Origin: Welwitschia mirabilis
Taxonomy: Eukaryota; Gnetophyta; Gnetopsida; Welwitschiales
Assembly: GCA_051453625.1 (NCBI GenBank)
Contig: JBOZIK010000001.1
Coordinates: 17,246,295-17,310,294, forward strand
DNA: 64,000 bases
Direction: 5' to 3'
This document shows, piece by piece, positions 47,730 to 57,800 of this stretch. The position numbers and the translations under genes are program-made. The notes below the pieces were generated by a model. The model did no database searches. It saw only the letters and a list, made by a program, of their open reading frames with translations, and was not told the DNA's origin. Each line of letters opens with the position of its first letter. The first letter of the stretch is position 1.

Positions 47730-47829
47730 NNNNNNNNNNNNNNNNNNNNNNNNNNNNNNNNNNNNNNNNNNNNNNNNNNNNNNNNNNNNNNNNNNNNNNN
47801 NNNNNNNNNNNNNNNNNNNNNNNNNNNNN

Positions 47830-48560
47830 TAGACAACAATTTTTGAAATAGAAGTTATTCAGATTTCTCTCCCTTTTCAAGGGTTTTCTCTTTGAACGCT
47901 TTTCGCATTGCATCAGAGATCTTATCACAGACAGCAAAATCAAAGTTTTCAACCAGGCATATTAGCAGAGGCAATCATCTTTTTTAGTTTTTGAAAGGGT
48001 GCAAATTTCTTGACTTGGAGTCTGTAAGCTCTGGCAAGGATCTAGCTGGATAGTCTATAATCGTTTCCTCTCCCTGTGTCTACACCCTCATCTGTTCCCC
48101 TGCTCCTAGTGGTTTCCCACTTCAAAGTTTGTGGACTAAGCTACTCGGCAGTCTCTCCAGCAGAAAGATCGGCTTCACACTAGGCTAGCAGAGAAGGGTT
48201 TTCTGCCAAACAGCTGCTGTGCAAGCCTCACGCTACACCAGTTTAAAGTTTAAGGTTCTCCTTCTCATGAAGTCCATTCATCACAATGTGTTTGTTTTCA
48301 ACTTAGCTATTCTAAGAATGATCTAAAAAAGAGGAAGCATTTGCCCTTTGTCAAGTCTACCAGTTCATAACATGCGTTTGCACCAAAATTCCATAGAAAG
48401 AAGTGGAAGCAGTTGGCTCCATTACCACTGTTACATCTAGACAATGATGGAAGGCAAAGCTTTATGATTAAAGAAGTTATTTAAAAATTCAAGCAAGGCA
48501 ATACGATACTTAACCCATGTAAAAAATTGTTGTGTCATGTAAGAAGACTGCTTTCTGGAG
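47830..48560. other. GC-richer sequence with short coding-like pieces, unidentified
   Basis: On the minus strand, about 47945-47860 reads FDFAVCDKISDAMRKAFKEK followed by nine further residues and a stop. On the plus strand, 48385-48475 reads FHRKKWKQLAPLPLLHLDND in a frame with flanking stops. I recognise neither. The composition resembles the LINE blocks more than the AT-rich background. It may be a gene fragment or a decayed non-LTR element. Confidence 0.3.
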
Positions 48561-49441
48561 CATGCAATGAATTATGGGACAGACTTATGCTTCGTTTTTA
48601 AAGCAGCTTCTATGATTAAAGCCTTGCTATATATATAAGCAAGGAGTTTTTCTTTTCTCTCTAGTTTTCTTTTTGCATGTGGTTTTTTGGTTAAACCGTT
48701 AAGGTGAAACATGTATATTTTATTTTTAGCACAACAATGATAAAAAGGTAGATATCTGGACACCCAAGCTCCATACGCTTGACACGATCAGTAGTAAGCA
48801 GATCAAAACTTATCACTTTCTGAGAGGCAGGTAGGATGCTTTCCAACGTTTTAGTCTGTATGCGCAGGCACTCAGTGGATTAGATGTATTTCACGATGAG
48901 TGTTAGGTTCCTCAAATTTTTAGTTTATTTAAATCCATAGGCCAGCATAACCTATAGGTATGCTGCCACAGGGAGTAGTCACTGTGATGGTCTACTTTTA
49001 TTTTGTATTTATACCTAGCTTTTAGCTAGGTTAATTTGGGTTTTGTTTTGCTTTCTTATCCCAGTTTTCTGTAAGTGTTGTTCTTTTAATCTATATGCTA
49101 TATAATAATAAATTTCCATGTTTAATTTTGCATGCATTTTTTTCTAGGTGTTCTTTATGAACTAAATATATGAAATCATAGGTTTGATCATATAGAAATT
49201 ACATTTATTAAGATATTTATAGATATTCATATAAACTTTCTAAGAGCTTTTTTTGAATCGTGCACATAAAACATTACTACCTATGTAAAAGCTGCAACCA
49301 AAGACAATCCTATGTGTAAATGGTTTTGGTATAAACACTATTTGTATAATATACTTAATTTACAATTTCAACCTCTTTAATGTTCTGCTAAACTTAGTAC
49401 TACACATGGTTGCCTTGCATTGGCTAAATACATTTTTAAAA
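48561..49441 (+). other. possible LINE/SINE-like 3' end and AT-rich spacer
   Basis: From about 48780 to 49070 the sequence is GC-richer. It then passes through T-rich runs (TTTGGGTTTTGTTTTGCTTT near 49030) to a TATATAATAATAAATTTCC stretch near 49100. This general pattern resembles the 3' ends of plant LINEs. No coding motif was found, and the rest to 49441 is plain AT-rich sequence. Confidence 0.3.
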
Positions 49442-51046
49442 TATTAAAAAGTCACAATAAAAAATACATGAAAATGCATAGTTTAATGCAAGAACATTAT
49501 TTTAATTGAAAAAGATTATCATGATGATTATAATCATAGAAAAGTTGAAACAAAATGATGGTTTCAATGTTTAAAGGAAAAAAAAAAAATTAATCATGAA
49601 GCCTCAAAAATTATTACTTTGTAAAATAAATTCTTTTTTTAATTCATTATCTTATCCAAAGGATATCAATGAAGGATATAAAAACATCTTGAATATGTGT
49701 GAAAATCAACTAATAGGAAATTATTATTTCTAAATATGATGTATTAATGGCAACTTCGTATTGTTACTTCATCAAGGACTAGAGAATGTAAAAGAAGGTT
49801 TCCAAGGATGAATAAGTTCAATAGTGATAAGCTCTTATTTATCATTCAATGTTGTTTGTTTGCAAGAAAAAAAAAATATAGAAATATAGAAAGAGAGTCA
49901 TAAAATAGTGTGCATTTATGTATGAAAACATTTAATTTGGTTTGTATGCTTGGAGAAGAATTTTAGATTAATGTGTATTTTGGATCAAAACAAGAAGTTT
50001 GCATTGTTGAAAGACATTAAATTTACGTATATCCTTGCATGAACATTTATGGTCATACAATTAAAAAGAACTTCATGATTATTGTGCTTATAGTTAGTAA
50101 CCATACTTTGACACATAGGATTTAAGAAAATATTACATTCATTCTATGAACACATTGTCTTCTAGCTAATGCCAATCTACATGTTATATATTAATTGAGT
50201 AGAGCTATTATAAAGGCCTTCAAAAAATTAATTTCAATGTTTGAGGTGAACCTTAAGATACTTCACTATAAAGCCTCAAAAACCTCTTAAGGCAAAACTG
50301 TCTCTCTTTTATATCTCCTTGTGAAATGTTATTTTCCTTTCCAATGGAATGCTCTTTAGCCACGATGTAATTTTTTGTTTGTTTGTTTTCTTAGATATAC
50401 AGTCACCTTTTCGAAAAAGAAAATAGAAAGTGCTATGTTTAAATATTATGTGTATAATATGTATTGTGAAAATTCAACTTTCATTAGATTTTTATAAATT
50501 TATTATCATTTATCCATTGTAACATCAAAAAATTGATTCTTGCAAAGCAAATAAATAAATGAGCAATAATAATTCAGTTGTTATACACATCTGTTCGCCT
50601 ATTTTCTAAGAAAATAAAAATGTTTCTCAAATGCAGAGGCATAAAAGACTTCAGACTTCACATTGAAGCGGAAACCTTCTGTCTGCCCTTCTGTTTTTAT
50701 GCCAGTATCTGCAATAAAACAAGGTTAAAGAACAAAGAAAAGCACATGAAAGTCTCAAATATATCCATGGATAAACTATTCCATCAATAATCAATATCAG
50801 CAAAACTTATCTCCTCTGATTACTGATTCGTCTTTGGGTTTCTCACGAACTGTCATCATTGTCAAGATCCCCAGAATCTGGCAATAGTTTCTCCATCAAA
50901 ATCTCATCTTTCTCAAACCCTAGAAAAGTTTCAGTCTTTCTCCCGCTATCGCATGACGAATCGTCTCTGGAAGCAAAATTCAGAAGCTGTTTCTTCTTCA
51001 ACATCCTCGGAAGCAAAGTCTTCATCTGTTCACACGCAAGTCCGTC
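49442..51046. repeat. segmental duplication, copy 2 (with intact kinase end)
   Basis: This is the partner of 46134-47729. The kinase stop codon lies at 50843-50845, so about 1.4 kb of the duplicated segment is 3'-flanking sequence of the kinase gene and about 0.2 kb is its last exon. Confidence 0.85.
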
Positions 51047-52036
51047 CGTCTCGAACCGATAATTCACTGCAACGATGCCAACAAGACCTGTAACAACATC
51101 TGCAATCGATGGACGGTTCGCAGCCTGCTCCTGCAAGCACATATTAGCCAGAGACAGCGCTTGGGAGAAGTATTTCACTGGATATTGGTCGCGCAGCAAA
51201 GGATCTGCAACTTCCAGAAACCTTGTGGGATTTACAATAAACGGCCGAGCCTGCAAACATGTGGAAATCTCACAGTCGTCTCAGCATCCATTAAGTCAGC
51301 GTCTTTGTTTCATTTTTTTTGGAAACGGAAAATCAGATTACAGAAGATTACTGACCCACTTAACCAGGTTCTGTTCCTCGTGCGGTCTGCTTTCGTCAAT
51401 AGCTCTTCTTCCAGTGAGCAATTCCAGTAACACAACTCCATAGCTGTAAACGTCGGATTTTGCAGTCAATCGGCCAGTCATTGCATATTCTGGGGCGCAA
51501 TATCCATAAGTTCCCATTACCCTAGTGGAAACGTGAGAATGATCTCCAGTCGGCCCAAGTTTCGCGAAACCGAAGTCTGATAGTTTTGGTTCCAGGTTTT
51601 TGTTTAGCAGGATGTTTGCTGCTTTCAAATCTCTGTAAATGATTGCAGGCTTAACTTTCAGATGCAGGTATTCTAAGCCCTCTGCGGTTCCCATTGCTAT
51701 CTTCATTCTAGTGTTCCAGTCCAGTGGCTCCTTCCCTGCAGCAAGGTCTGCAGATTCGAACCGATAGTGAATTTATCGGGGTTCTGTAAAAGAAGTGAAA
51801 ATTGTTCGGAATGCAATGTGCAGAACAAACGAAAAATGTTGTATACTGTGGAGGTGATGCTCCAGAGATCCCTCAGACATGTATTCGTAGACTAAGAGTC
51901 TTTCATCCCGCTCTGCGCAGTATCCAATAAGGTTTACGAGATTCTTATGATGAACAATACTGAGCATCAGGACTTCAACCAGAAATTCTCTGGGGCCTTG
52001 TGCTCCCTTTTTGTTCAGTTGCTTCACTGCCACAGG
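50843..52036 (-). CDS. receptor-like cytoplasmic kinase, RLCK-VII (PBS1/PBL-like), first exon not found
   Basis: This is a Ser/Thr protein kinase of the RLCK-VII group, whose members act at the plasma membrane downstream of immune and other receptor kinases. Three visible exons read 52036-51847, 51747-51356 and 51250-50843. Introns of 99 and 105 bases have GT-AG ends and joining phases, giving 329 residues. Seen are the VAVK lysine (residue 5), the alpha-C Glu in [19 protein letters not shown] (Asp103), SDFGFAK (Asp121), [20 protein letters not shown] and the [16 protein letters not shown] helix. The Tyr of YRD is usual in this group; DFGF replaces the usual DFGL. A C-terminal tail of about 70 residues is rich in Lys, Asp and Ser. 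The glycine-rich loop and N terminus, normally on an upstream exon ending just before VAVKQL, are not visible upstream. They may lie in a gap, beyond a long intron, or be lost. Frame and splice sites are clean, unlike everything nearby. The exact PBL orthologue cannot be named. Confidence 0.9.
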
Positions 52037-52600
52037 CTGCACCACATCCAGAGAACATAACACTCACCAAATCCTCAATGTAAAACCTTAGATCATTATA
52101 AACTACAATCTTTTTTCGTTTATTTATTTTACTATCAAATTTCTAGGTCTGGCCTTTCCTGTGTGGTTCCTAGGTCACGCGCTGAAGCTCCCTCAATAGA
52201 AAACATTGAAAGTTCACTACTTTTAGGTATATGGTCAAAAAACAAGTATATAAAGGTTGTTAATCTTTTAAACTTTATAATTTTTGTTAAGGTAGAAAGA
52301 ACCAGTTGAAAGTAGAGAAGAAACTTTAATAGAGCCCAAAAAAATAATAGTATAATTACTTAAATTAATATTTAAGAGTTTTAGCCTTTTTTGTTTTAGT
52401 AATATAGTTTACTTATATATTTGAGATATGTATAACCAATAAGTAAATGAAATTCGTAGGGTTTGAACTAAAATTTTCTTGTTTTTTTGCCTTTTTGCGT
52501 TTTTATGTTTGTTATTCTTTCTTATTGTGTTGCATATAAAATTTAATTTCTCTTAATAGTGAATATTAGGATTAGGTTTTGATCATTCTGTTTTAGCGAT
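52037..52600. other. sequence upstream of the visible kinase exons; probably intron 1
   Basis: A 3' splice site (GGTGCAG) ends at 52037. No glycine-rich-loop exon is seen on the minus strand to about 54.2 kb. If the gene is complete, this and the copia remnant beyond it would lie inside a long first intron. The right part may hold a decayed copia LTR ending near 52615. Confidence 0.45.
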
Positions 52601-52789
52601 TACATGAACAAAAAAATGGTGTAGGAGTTTAGAAGAGGCACATCTAGGGTTTATACCATGTTTGAGATCTATTATTGCTATGTAGATATTTTATCATATC
52701 TATAAAAACTTGCAAAAATTGTACCACATGTATAAAAACTTAGTGTAGACATAGAGAAATCGTGGCTTACCTAACACTATTGTTGGTTC

Positions 52790-53660
52790 TTTATTTTTGG
52801 TTAGATTCTCTAATGACCCATTTGGAGCCATTGATGTCAATATGTATACAATTGAAAACTTTGGTCAAAGGCATTATGATTTGTGGAAAATGAAAATTAC
52901 AAATGTGATACATGAGGAAGGACAACAAACTGTTCTTTTTGGAAAACCTTAAATTATCTAATGAGGAATGGTTGATCAAAGGGCCTTTGGCTTAGCTCAA
53001 AGGTGCATTGCTAATTCCATCTTGATTAAGTACCAAGAAGAAGAATATTTAATGATTCTCTGACTAGGAATGCATACAACAAGTTTTATCTCTATAAAAT
53101 GCTTCATTAGATAAACATGCAAATTTTGGAAGTAATAGATTCTAAGGTTTACAAAATGCTTCATCAAATAGATATGTCAAAATTTAGGAGCAATAGGATT
53201 TAAGGTTCTAGGTGATGAAAGTTTATTAAGTTTATTGGATGCTTTGCCAAAAATCTAAGGTTATTTGGTGATGATGAGTAGTACCAATACCTTTATAGCT
53301 AGGGACTATGCTAAAGTTATTGGTCTTGTTGCTTTGGAGGATGATCCTCTTTGATTTTTGTAGTTAGGAAAACATTTTTATGCTAACATAGAGTTCATAA
53401 AACCTAGTTGCATTGAATCTCCTAAAAGTTTTGGAAGGCCCTTCTTCTAAGGTTACAAATAACCATTTGGCAAAGACCTTAAAGTTTGTTGTAATTGCAA
53501 CATAGCTCTTCATTACCATTCCCAACCTATTTTGATCAATTTGGAAAAGGATGCTTTAGTCTTATTGATGGTTGTTTACATGTTGAGATCAACTCCAGAA
53601 AGCTTTAATCTTGTTGGTGTTGTTTACATGTTGAGATTAGATCCATATTTCAATTACTTT
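52790..53660 (+). pseudogene. decayed copia gag
   Basis: Near 52850-52900 the plus strand reads ENFGQRHYDLWKMKITNVI, the NF--W---M opening of copia gag. Further on there is a relic of the ALGLIRLCL region near 52985-53030, and VLGDESLLSLLDALPK at 53207-53255, the DED-ALLLL-SLP motif. A zinc knuckle with exact spacing, CNCNIALHYHSQ at about 53488-53523, has lost its last Cys. Small in-place duplications lie at about 53093-53215 and 53563-53650. Stops and frame breaks inactivate it. Confidence 0.65.
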
Positions 53661-53699
53661 GCATTGGTGGAGAAGTTACCTTTTTATTAAGTGGGAGAT

Positions 53700-53953
53700 T
53701 GTCAGTGTTTGAAGTAAAAATTTTTATTTGAACTCTTATGTAATGTTATACTTTTATTAAGAAAGATTAGCCTTTAGTACTTCATTTACATGTTGTAATT
53801 AAGGTAAGACCTATAAATAAAGGAGGGAGAAAACCACGTAATTAAATGAAGGATGAGAATTAGGGTTTCAAGCTAGGCTTGGTTAGAACCTTCATGCTAT
53901 TTAAAGTGCTTGGATCCTTACATTGTACAGTAGCAAAGTCAATTACATAACTA
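53700..53953 (+). repeat. copia LTR (about 254 bp)
   Basis: It starts with TGTCAGTGTTTG after the polypurine tract. It contains a TATA-like CTATAAATAAAGG near 53812 followed by a leader-like stretch. It ends in TTACATAACTA just before ACCAT. A possible partner LTR end at 52600-52615 (GATTACATGAACA) lies directly before the primer-site relic. Confidence 0.55.
53810..53824 (+). promoter_or_regulatory. TATA-like element inside the LTR
   Basis: CCTATAAATAAAGGA lies about 110 bases into the LTR, where copia U3 promoters usually sit. The call rests on position and sequence only. Confidence 0.4.
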
Positions 53954-54239
53954 ATACCATAGCTTTTTCTTGTGTATTTTTTTATTTTCTTTTTCTTTTT
54001 TGCCTTTTCCATGTTTCACTTTTTTTTTCCTTTTTGTTGCCACTATGCTTAAATAACTTTTCACAACAAATATCGTTTTTATAAATTAACTTTTTATGAC
54101 TAACTACCAAACCTAAACCCTGAAAACAATGAAATCTTGTAAGGTTAGTCACCTATAATGTTTGGCCATAAGTTAAATATCTTAAAAATTATTTATTTAC
54201 ACCTCATGCCCATTCTCACTTTGATGTTTTGATAAAGCA

Positions 54240-55521
54240 GAATTTCCCTTAGAAAAATTGATACTAAATACCAAATATGCTATAAAGCGTAGAAAGCCTC
54301 CAAAACTAAGAGGCTTTTCTGTCTTCTCTGTTGATGTCTCCAATTGTTTACTGTCANNNNNNNNNNNNNNNNNNNNNNNNNNNNNNNNNNNNNNNNNNNN
54401 NNNNNNNNNNNNNNNNNNNNNNNNNNNNNNNNNNNNNNNNNNNNNNNNNNNNNNNNNNNNNNNNNNNNNNNNNNNNNNNNNNNNNNNNNNNNNNNNNNNN
54501 NNNNNNNNNNNNNNNNNNNNNNNNNNNNNNNNNNNNNNNNNNNNNNNNNNNNNNNNNNNNNNNNNNNNNNNNNNNNNNNNNNNNNNNNNNNNNNNNNNNA
54601 ACAGAAGGGTTTGTTGTACCTGATAAAAACAACGCCCAGGAAATGTTTAGGATAAGTTTTCAGTAACTGAAAAATGAAATTCTTCATTTATCTGCTGCAA
54701 ATCATCATCCTGAATACTGTGATGGACCTCTGTCAGACTGATTTCAGAAGGGAATGAAGGAGAAAACACGGTATTGTCTAATGTATCCAACGTTTTCGAA
54801 TACTTGTGCAATGACACAGGCTGAAGAGGATTTAAGAGATGTTGCTTGGCTGTTGGATCACAATCCCAAGGTCATGATTGCCGTTGGATTTGCAGAAGGT
54901 TCAGAGTGCTCTCTGCATCTTCACAAGTAACGTCTCTGTCTTGCTTTTACTAAACACAACATTCTCAGCTTAAAACAAAATACTCACTCCACTGTCTCAT
55001 TTGACATGTCTATGGATTATCGTTCCCACTGGCATCTGTCGGTTACTATGGTCTATTCTAGTTAATCATGAACAAGGATAATTTAATTATTATATTACGT
55101 TAAACATGAGACTGTTGTTAGGCTAATCATGCTAATGCATCAACATCATATCGTATAGATCGTTAGAATCATTATAAATTGTCATAGAGGTTCTTGTAGC
55201 TTATATTCGTGACGAAACTAAAGGAGAATAATTGCAGATCAGCAAGAGCACTAGCTTTTCAGTAACGGAAGTTAAGAGGCATCTTAATTATACACAGTGC
55301 TTTGGATCTCATGTTCAGTTGCAGAAGAGATTTGGTGCTGAAATGCACTAGTGGTTTAAACCAACCAGAATTCAAATCGAGTCTTCAAATCCATCATCAC
55401 AGCTTAAATATTCTAACCACAAAAACACAAAGCTCCAACATGAAAATTACAGAGATCAAAAGGCGAATAAGGACATACGCGAAGAGGAACCGACGCCACT
55501 GGATGCTCGAGATCTAAAAGA
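54240..55521. other. GC-richer island with coding-like pieces, gap-broken
   Basis: A 243-base gap lies at 54357-54599. On the minus strand, 54871-54647 is open for 74 codons. It includes LHKYSKTLDTLDNTVFSPSF and QDDDLQQINEEFHFSVTENL, then a stop; the reading is rich in Asp, Gln and Ser. On the plus strand, 54742-54930 is also open for 62 codons, including KVMIAVGFAEGSECSLHLHK, then a stop. Left of the gap, 54356-54200 on the minus strand is open with ETSTEKTEKPLSFGGFLRFI. Near 55515-55450 the minus strand has a TCTTTTAG acceptor-like site followed by an open piece. The island may contain exons of an unidentified gene or the missing first exon of the kinase. I cannot decide the strand. Confidence 0.35.
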
Positions 55522-56679
55522 NNNNNNNNNNNNNNNNNNNNNNNNNNNNNNNNNNNNNNNNNNNNNNNNNNNNNNNNNNNNNNNNNNNNNNNNNNNNNNN
55601 NNNNNNNNNNNNNNNNNNNNNNNNNNNNNNNNNNNNNNNNNNNNNNNNNNNNNNNNNNNNNNNNNNNNNNNNNNNNNNNNNNNNNNNNNNNNNNNNNNNN
55701 NNNNNNNNNNNNNNNNNNNNNNNNNNNNNNNNNNNNNNNNNNNNNNNNNNNNNNNNNNNNNNNNNNNNNNNNNNNNNNNNNNNNNNNNNNNNNNNNNNNN
55801 NNNNNNNNNNNNNNNNNNNNNNNNNNNNNNNNNNNNNNNNNNNNNNNNNNNNNNNNNNNNNNNNNNNNNNNNNNNNNNNNNNNNNNNNNNNNNNNNNNNN
55901 NNNNNNNNNNNNNNNNNNNNNNNNNNNNNNNNNNNNNNNNNNNNNNNNNNNNNNNNNNNNNNTTCATTAGGAGAGCTAGCAAAAAGTTTACATTTTTCTT
56001 TTCTTGGAAATTTGGCAAATATTTAGATTCAACTCTGAGGTTGGTCTTTGCTGTTAAACATCTGGAAAATGAATTATTTTTAAACTTTGTTAAATATGGC
56101 ACAGTTTAGATCTGTTTGTTTTTTAAAAATATTAAAATGAATGTTTTATTTTTTATTGTAAAGGTTAAAATGATATGAAATTAGAAACATTTAGTTGTTT
56201 CTTAAGACGTTCACACAAAATGTTTAACTTAGAGACTTTAGGGACNNNNNNNNNNNNNNNNNNNNNNNNNNNNNNNNNNNNNNNNNNNNNNNNNNNNNNN
56301 NNNNNNNNNNNNNNNNNNNNNNNNNNNNNNNNNNNNNNNNNNNNNAAAAACGTTCACACAAAATGTTTAACTTAGAGACTTTAGGGACTATTACTTTCTT
56401 CAAAGTTATAGATAAGTAAAATATACAAAGTTAAATCTACAATCTCCTATATAGAAGATAAGTCTTTCACCAATGGGACTGTCACCGTATTGGAAAAGTT
56501 TATGCAAATTAAATATTTATAACTTATATTAGAAGTATAATACTTTAAAATCTAAATATAGTTTCTTAATCCTTATCCTTCTTGTTATAGGAAGAATCCC
56601 TCAATGTTGTAATGTTATATCTTATATACTATAATAGTGGCCAGGGAATGTTTGTAGTGGGCAAAAGATATTAATAAAG
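55522..56679. other. gaps and AT-rich sequence; possible minus-strand open piece
   Basis: Gaps lie at 55522-55962 and 56246-56345. The second is flanked by identical copies of a stretch of about 40 bases containing GTTCACACAAAATGTTTAAC. On the minus strand, 56102-55963 is open, including SRCLTAKTNLRVESKYLPNF, and runs into the first gap. No domain is recognised. Confidence 0.3.
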
Positions 56680-57800
56680 GTATTAATAAAAATGTTCTTT
56701 TTATCAAGTTGGATTATGCTAAGTTTTACAATCCAATTAAGTTGGATTTCATTCTTCAAGTTCTACCTAAGTTTGTCTTTGGTCCTAAATTACTTGATAT
56801 TGTTAGCTATTTATTTGTGACGCTAATGCTTGAATAGCTATAAATTTTAGTGCTAGCTCTTATTTTACTATTCATTATTGAGTGAGGCAAGGTTGTCCTT
56901 TAGTGCCTTATCTATTATTTACCCTAGAAAATTTTCTTTTTCATTAGGTTTAATAGAATATTTAAAGTAATGCTACAAAGGGCATCATTCTCTTTGATCT
57001 TAATAATCAAATTCTCAGTACATATTTTCCTAACAAGTCCTTCTTTTTAATCAATAATGATTCTAATAATATTAATCAATTTTTGTACTAAACTAACAAT
57101 AATTTCTATCTTTCAATGTATTTTATTAATTGGTTAAAATCATCTATTTATAATTTTACATGAAATTATTAAAATTTATGAGATAAGAGTTGAAAATTTG
57201 TGTAAGATTAAGACATTCTTAAGATTTTAGGGATTTCTTCTAGTTTCCAAGTTTTTTCTTCTTTTCTTTGAGATTAGGCTCTTGTTGGAGTTCAGAAAAA
57301 TATTAAAAATGGAAAATAAGATCTCTTATCCTAGTAGATAAGTTCCTAGTTTATAAGACTATTCTAGTTTCTACTCATGCTTATTATTCCCCTTGTTAGG
57401 CACTTTCTTAGATCATGTACTAGACATTAAATTTATTATTTAGGAATATCATGTAATCATCTAAATATTCTCAAAAAGTATTTCATCATAAAGCATGGAT
57501 ATAACTACTTCACATAAAAATTGAGGTAGTCTAGGTTGTATGAATTCTTTTTAATCATGGTCTTATGTTGGTGAACTAGTAGCTTTTCTAGCATCTAGAT
57601 TCTTAAAATATTACTAGGAAATTATTATAGCTCCATTTTTAGCAAGATTTTCCTCAAAAATAAGACCGTTTGTGAAGGCATTTAATGTATTAATTTGATT
57701 ATCTTTTCACAAAAATCTAATACTTAAGCATAAATGTTTTTCATAGTATTTAGAGAGCTTGAAAAAAATTATTTGGATTAATTGATTAGGAAAAATACTT
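56680..57800 (+). pseudogene. decayed LINE reverse transcriptase, 3' half
   Basis: The plus strand reads VLFIKLDYAKFYNPIKLDFI near 56693-56752 (the LDFAKAYD---W-F motif), then FVFGPKLLDIVS. A relic of SVRQGCPL-PLLF appears near 56880-56930 as CPLVPYLLF-like sequence. RASFSLILI follows near 56975. At the catalytic site, near 57020-57050, the reading is FPNKSFFLINND where FADDS-FL is expected, so both Asp are gone. A LVDKFLVYKTILVSTHAYYS stretch near 57335-57395 matches the usual LAGR-LVN-VLSS-P-Y block after RT. Ends were not found. Confidence 0.7.

Larger units (their letters stand above)
52600..53953 (+). mobile_element. gag-only copia remnant with polypurine tract and LTR
   Basis: A PBS-like TGGTGTAGGAGT lies near 52618. 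Then come copia gag (52790-53520), a polypurine tract AAGTGGGAGA at 53689-53698, and an LTR starting TGTCAGTGTTTG at 53700 and ending near 53953. AAGTGGGAGATTGT is the usual copia PPT/LTR junction. No protease, integrase or RT is present between gag and the PPT. It thus resembles the internally deleted, gag-bearing non-autonomous elements known from plants. It could also be an ordinary deletion. Confidence 0.6.

Noticed and set aside
51075-51443. 122- and 89-codon plus-strand frames opposite the kinase
   Set aside because: They are shadows of the kinase exons and of the intron between them on the minus strand.
52050-52075. A donor-like GGTGAGTG just upstream (minus strand) of the first visible kinase exon
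   Set aside because: It would leave an intron of only about 31 bases before the acceptor at 52037, too short for a plant intron.
52791-52979. 62-codon minus-strand frame
   Set aside because: It is the antisense shadow of the copia gag, which gives a better family match on the plus strand.
55413-56102. 229-codon frame on the minus strand
   Set aside because: It spans a 441-base gap, so continuity is unproven. Only its two ends are mentioned, as weak evidence.
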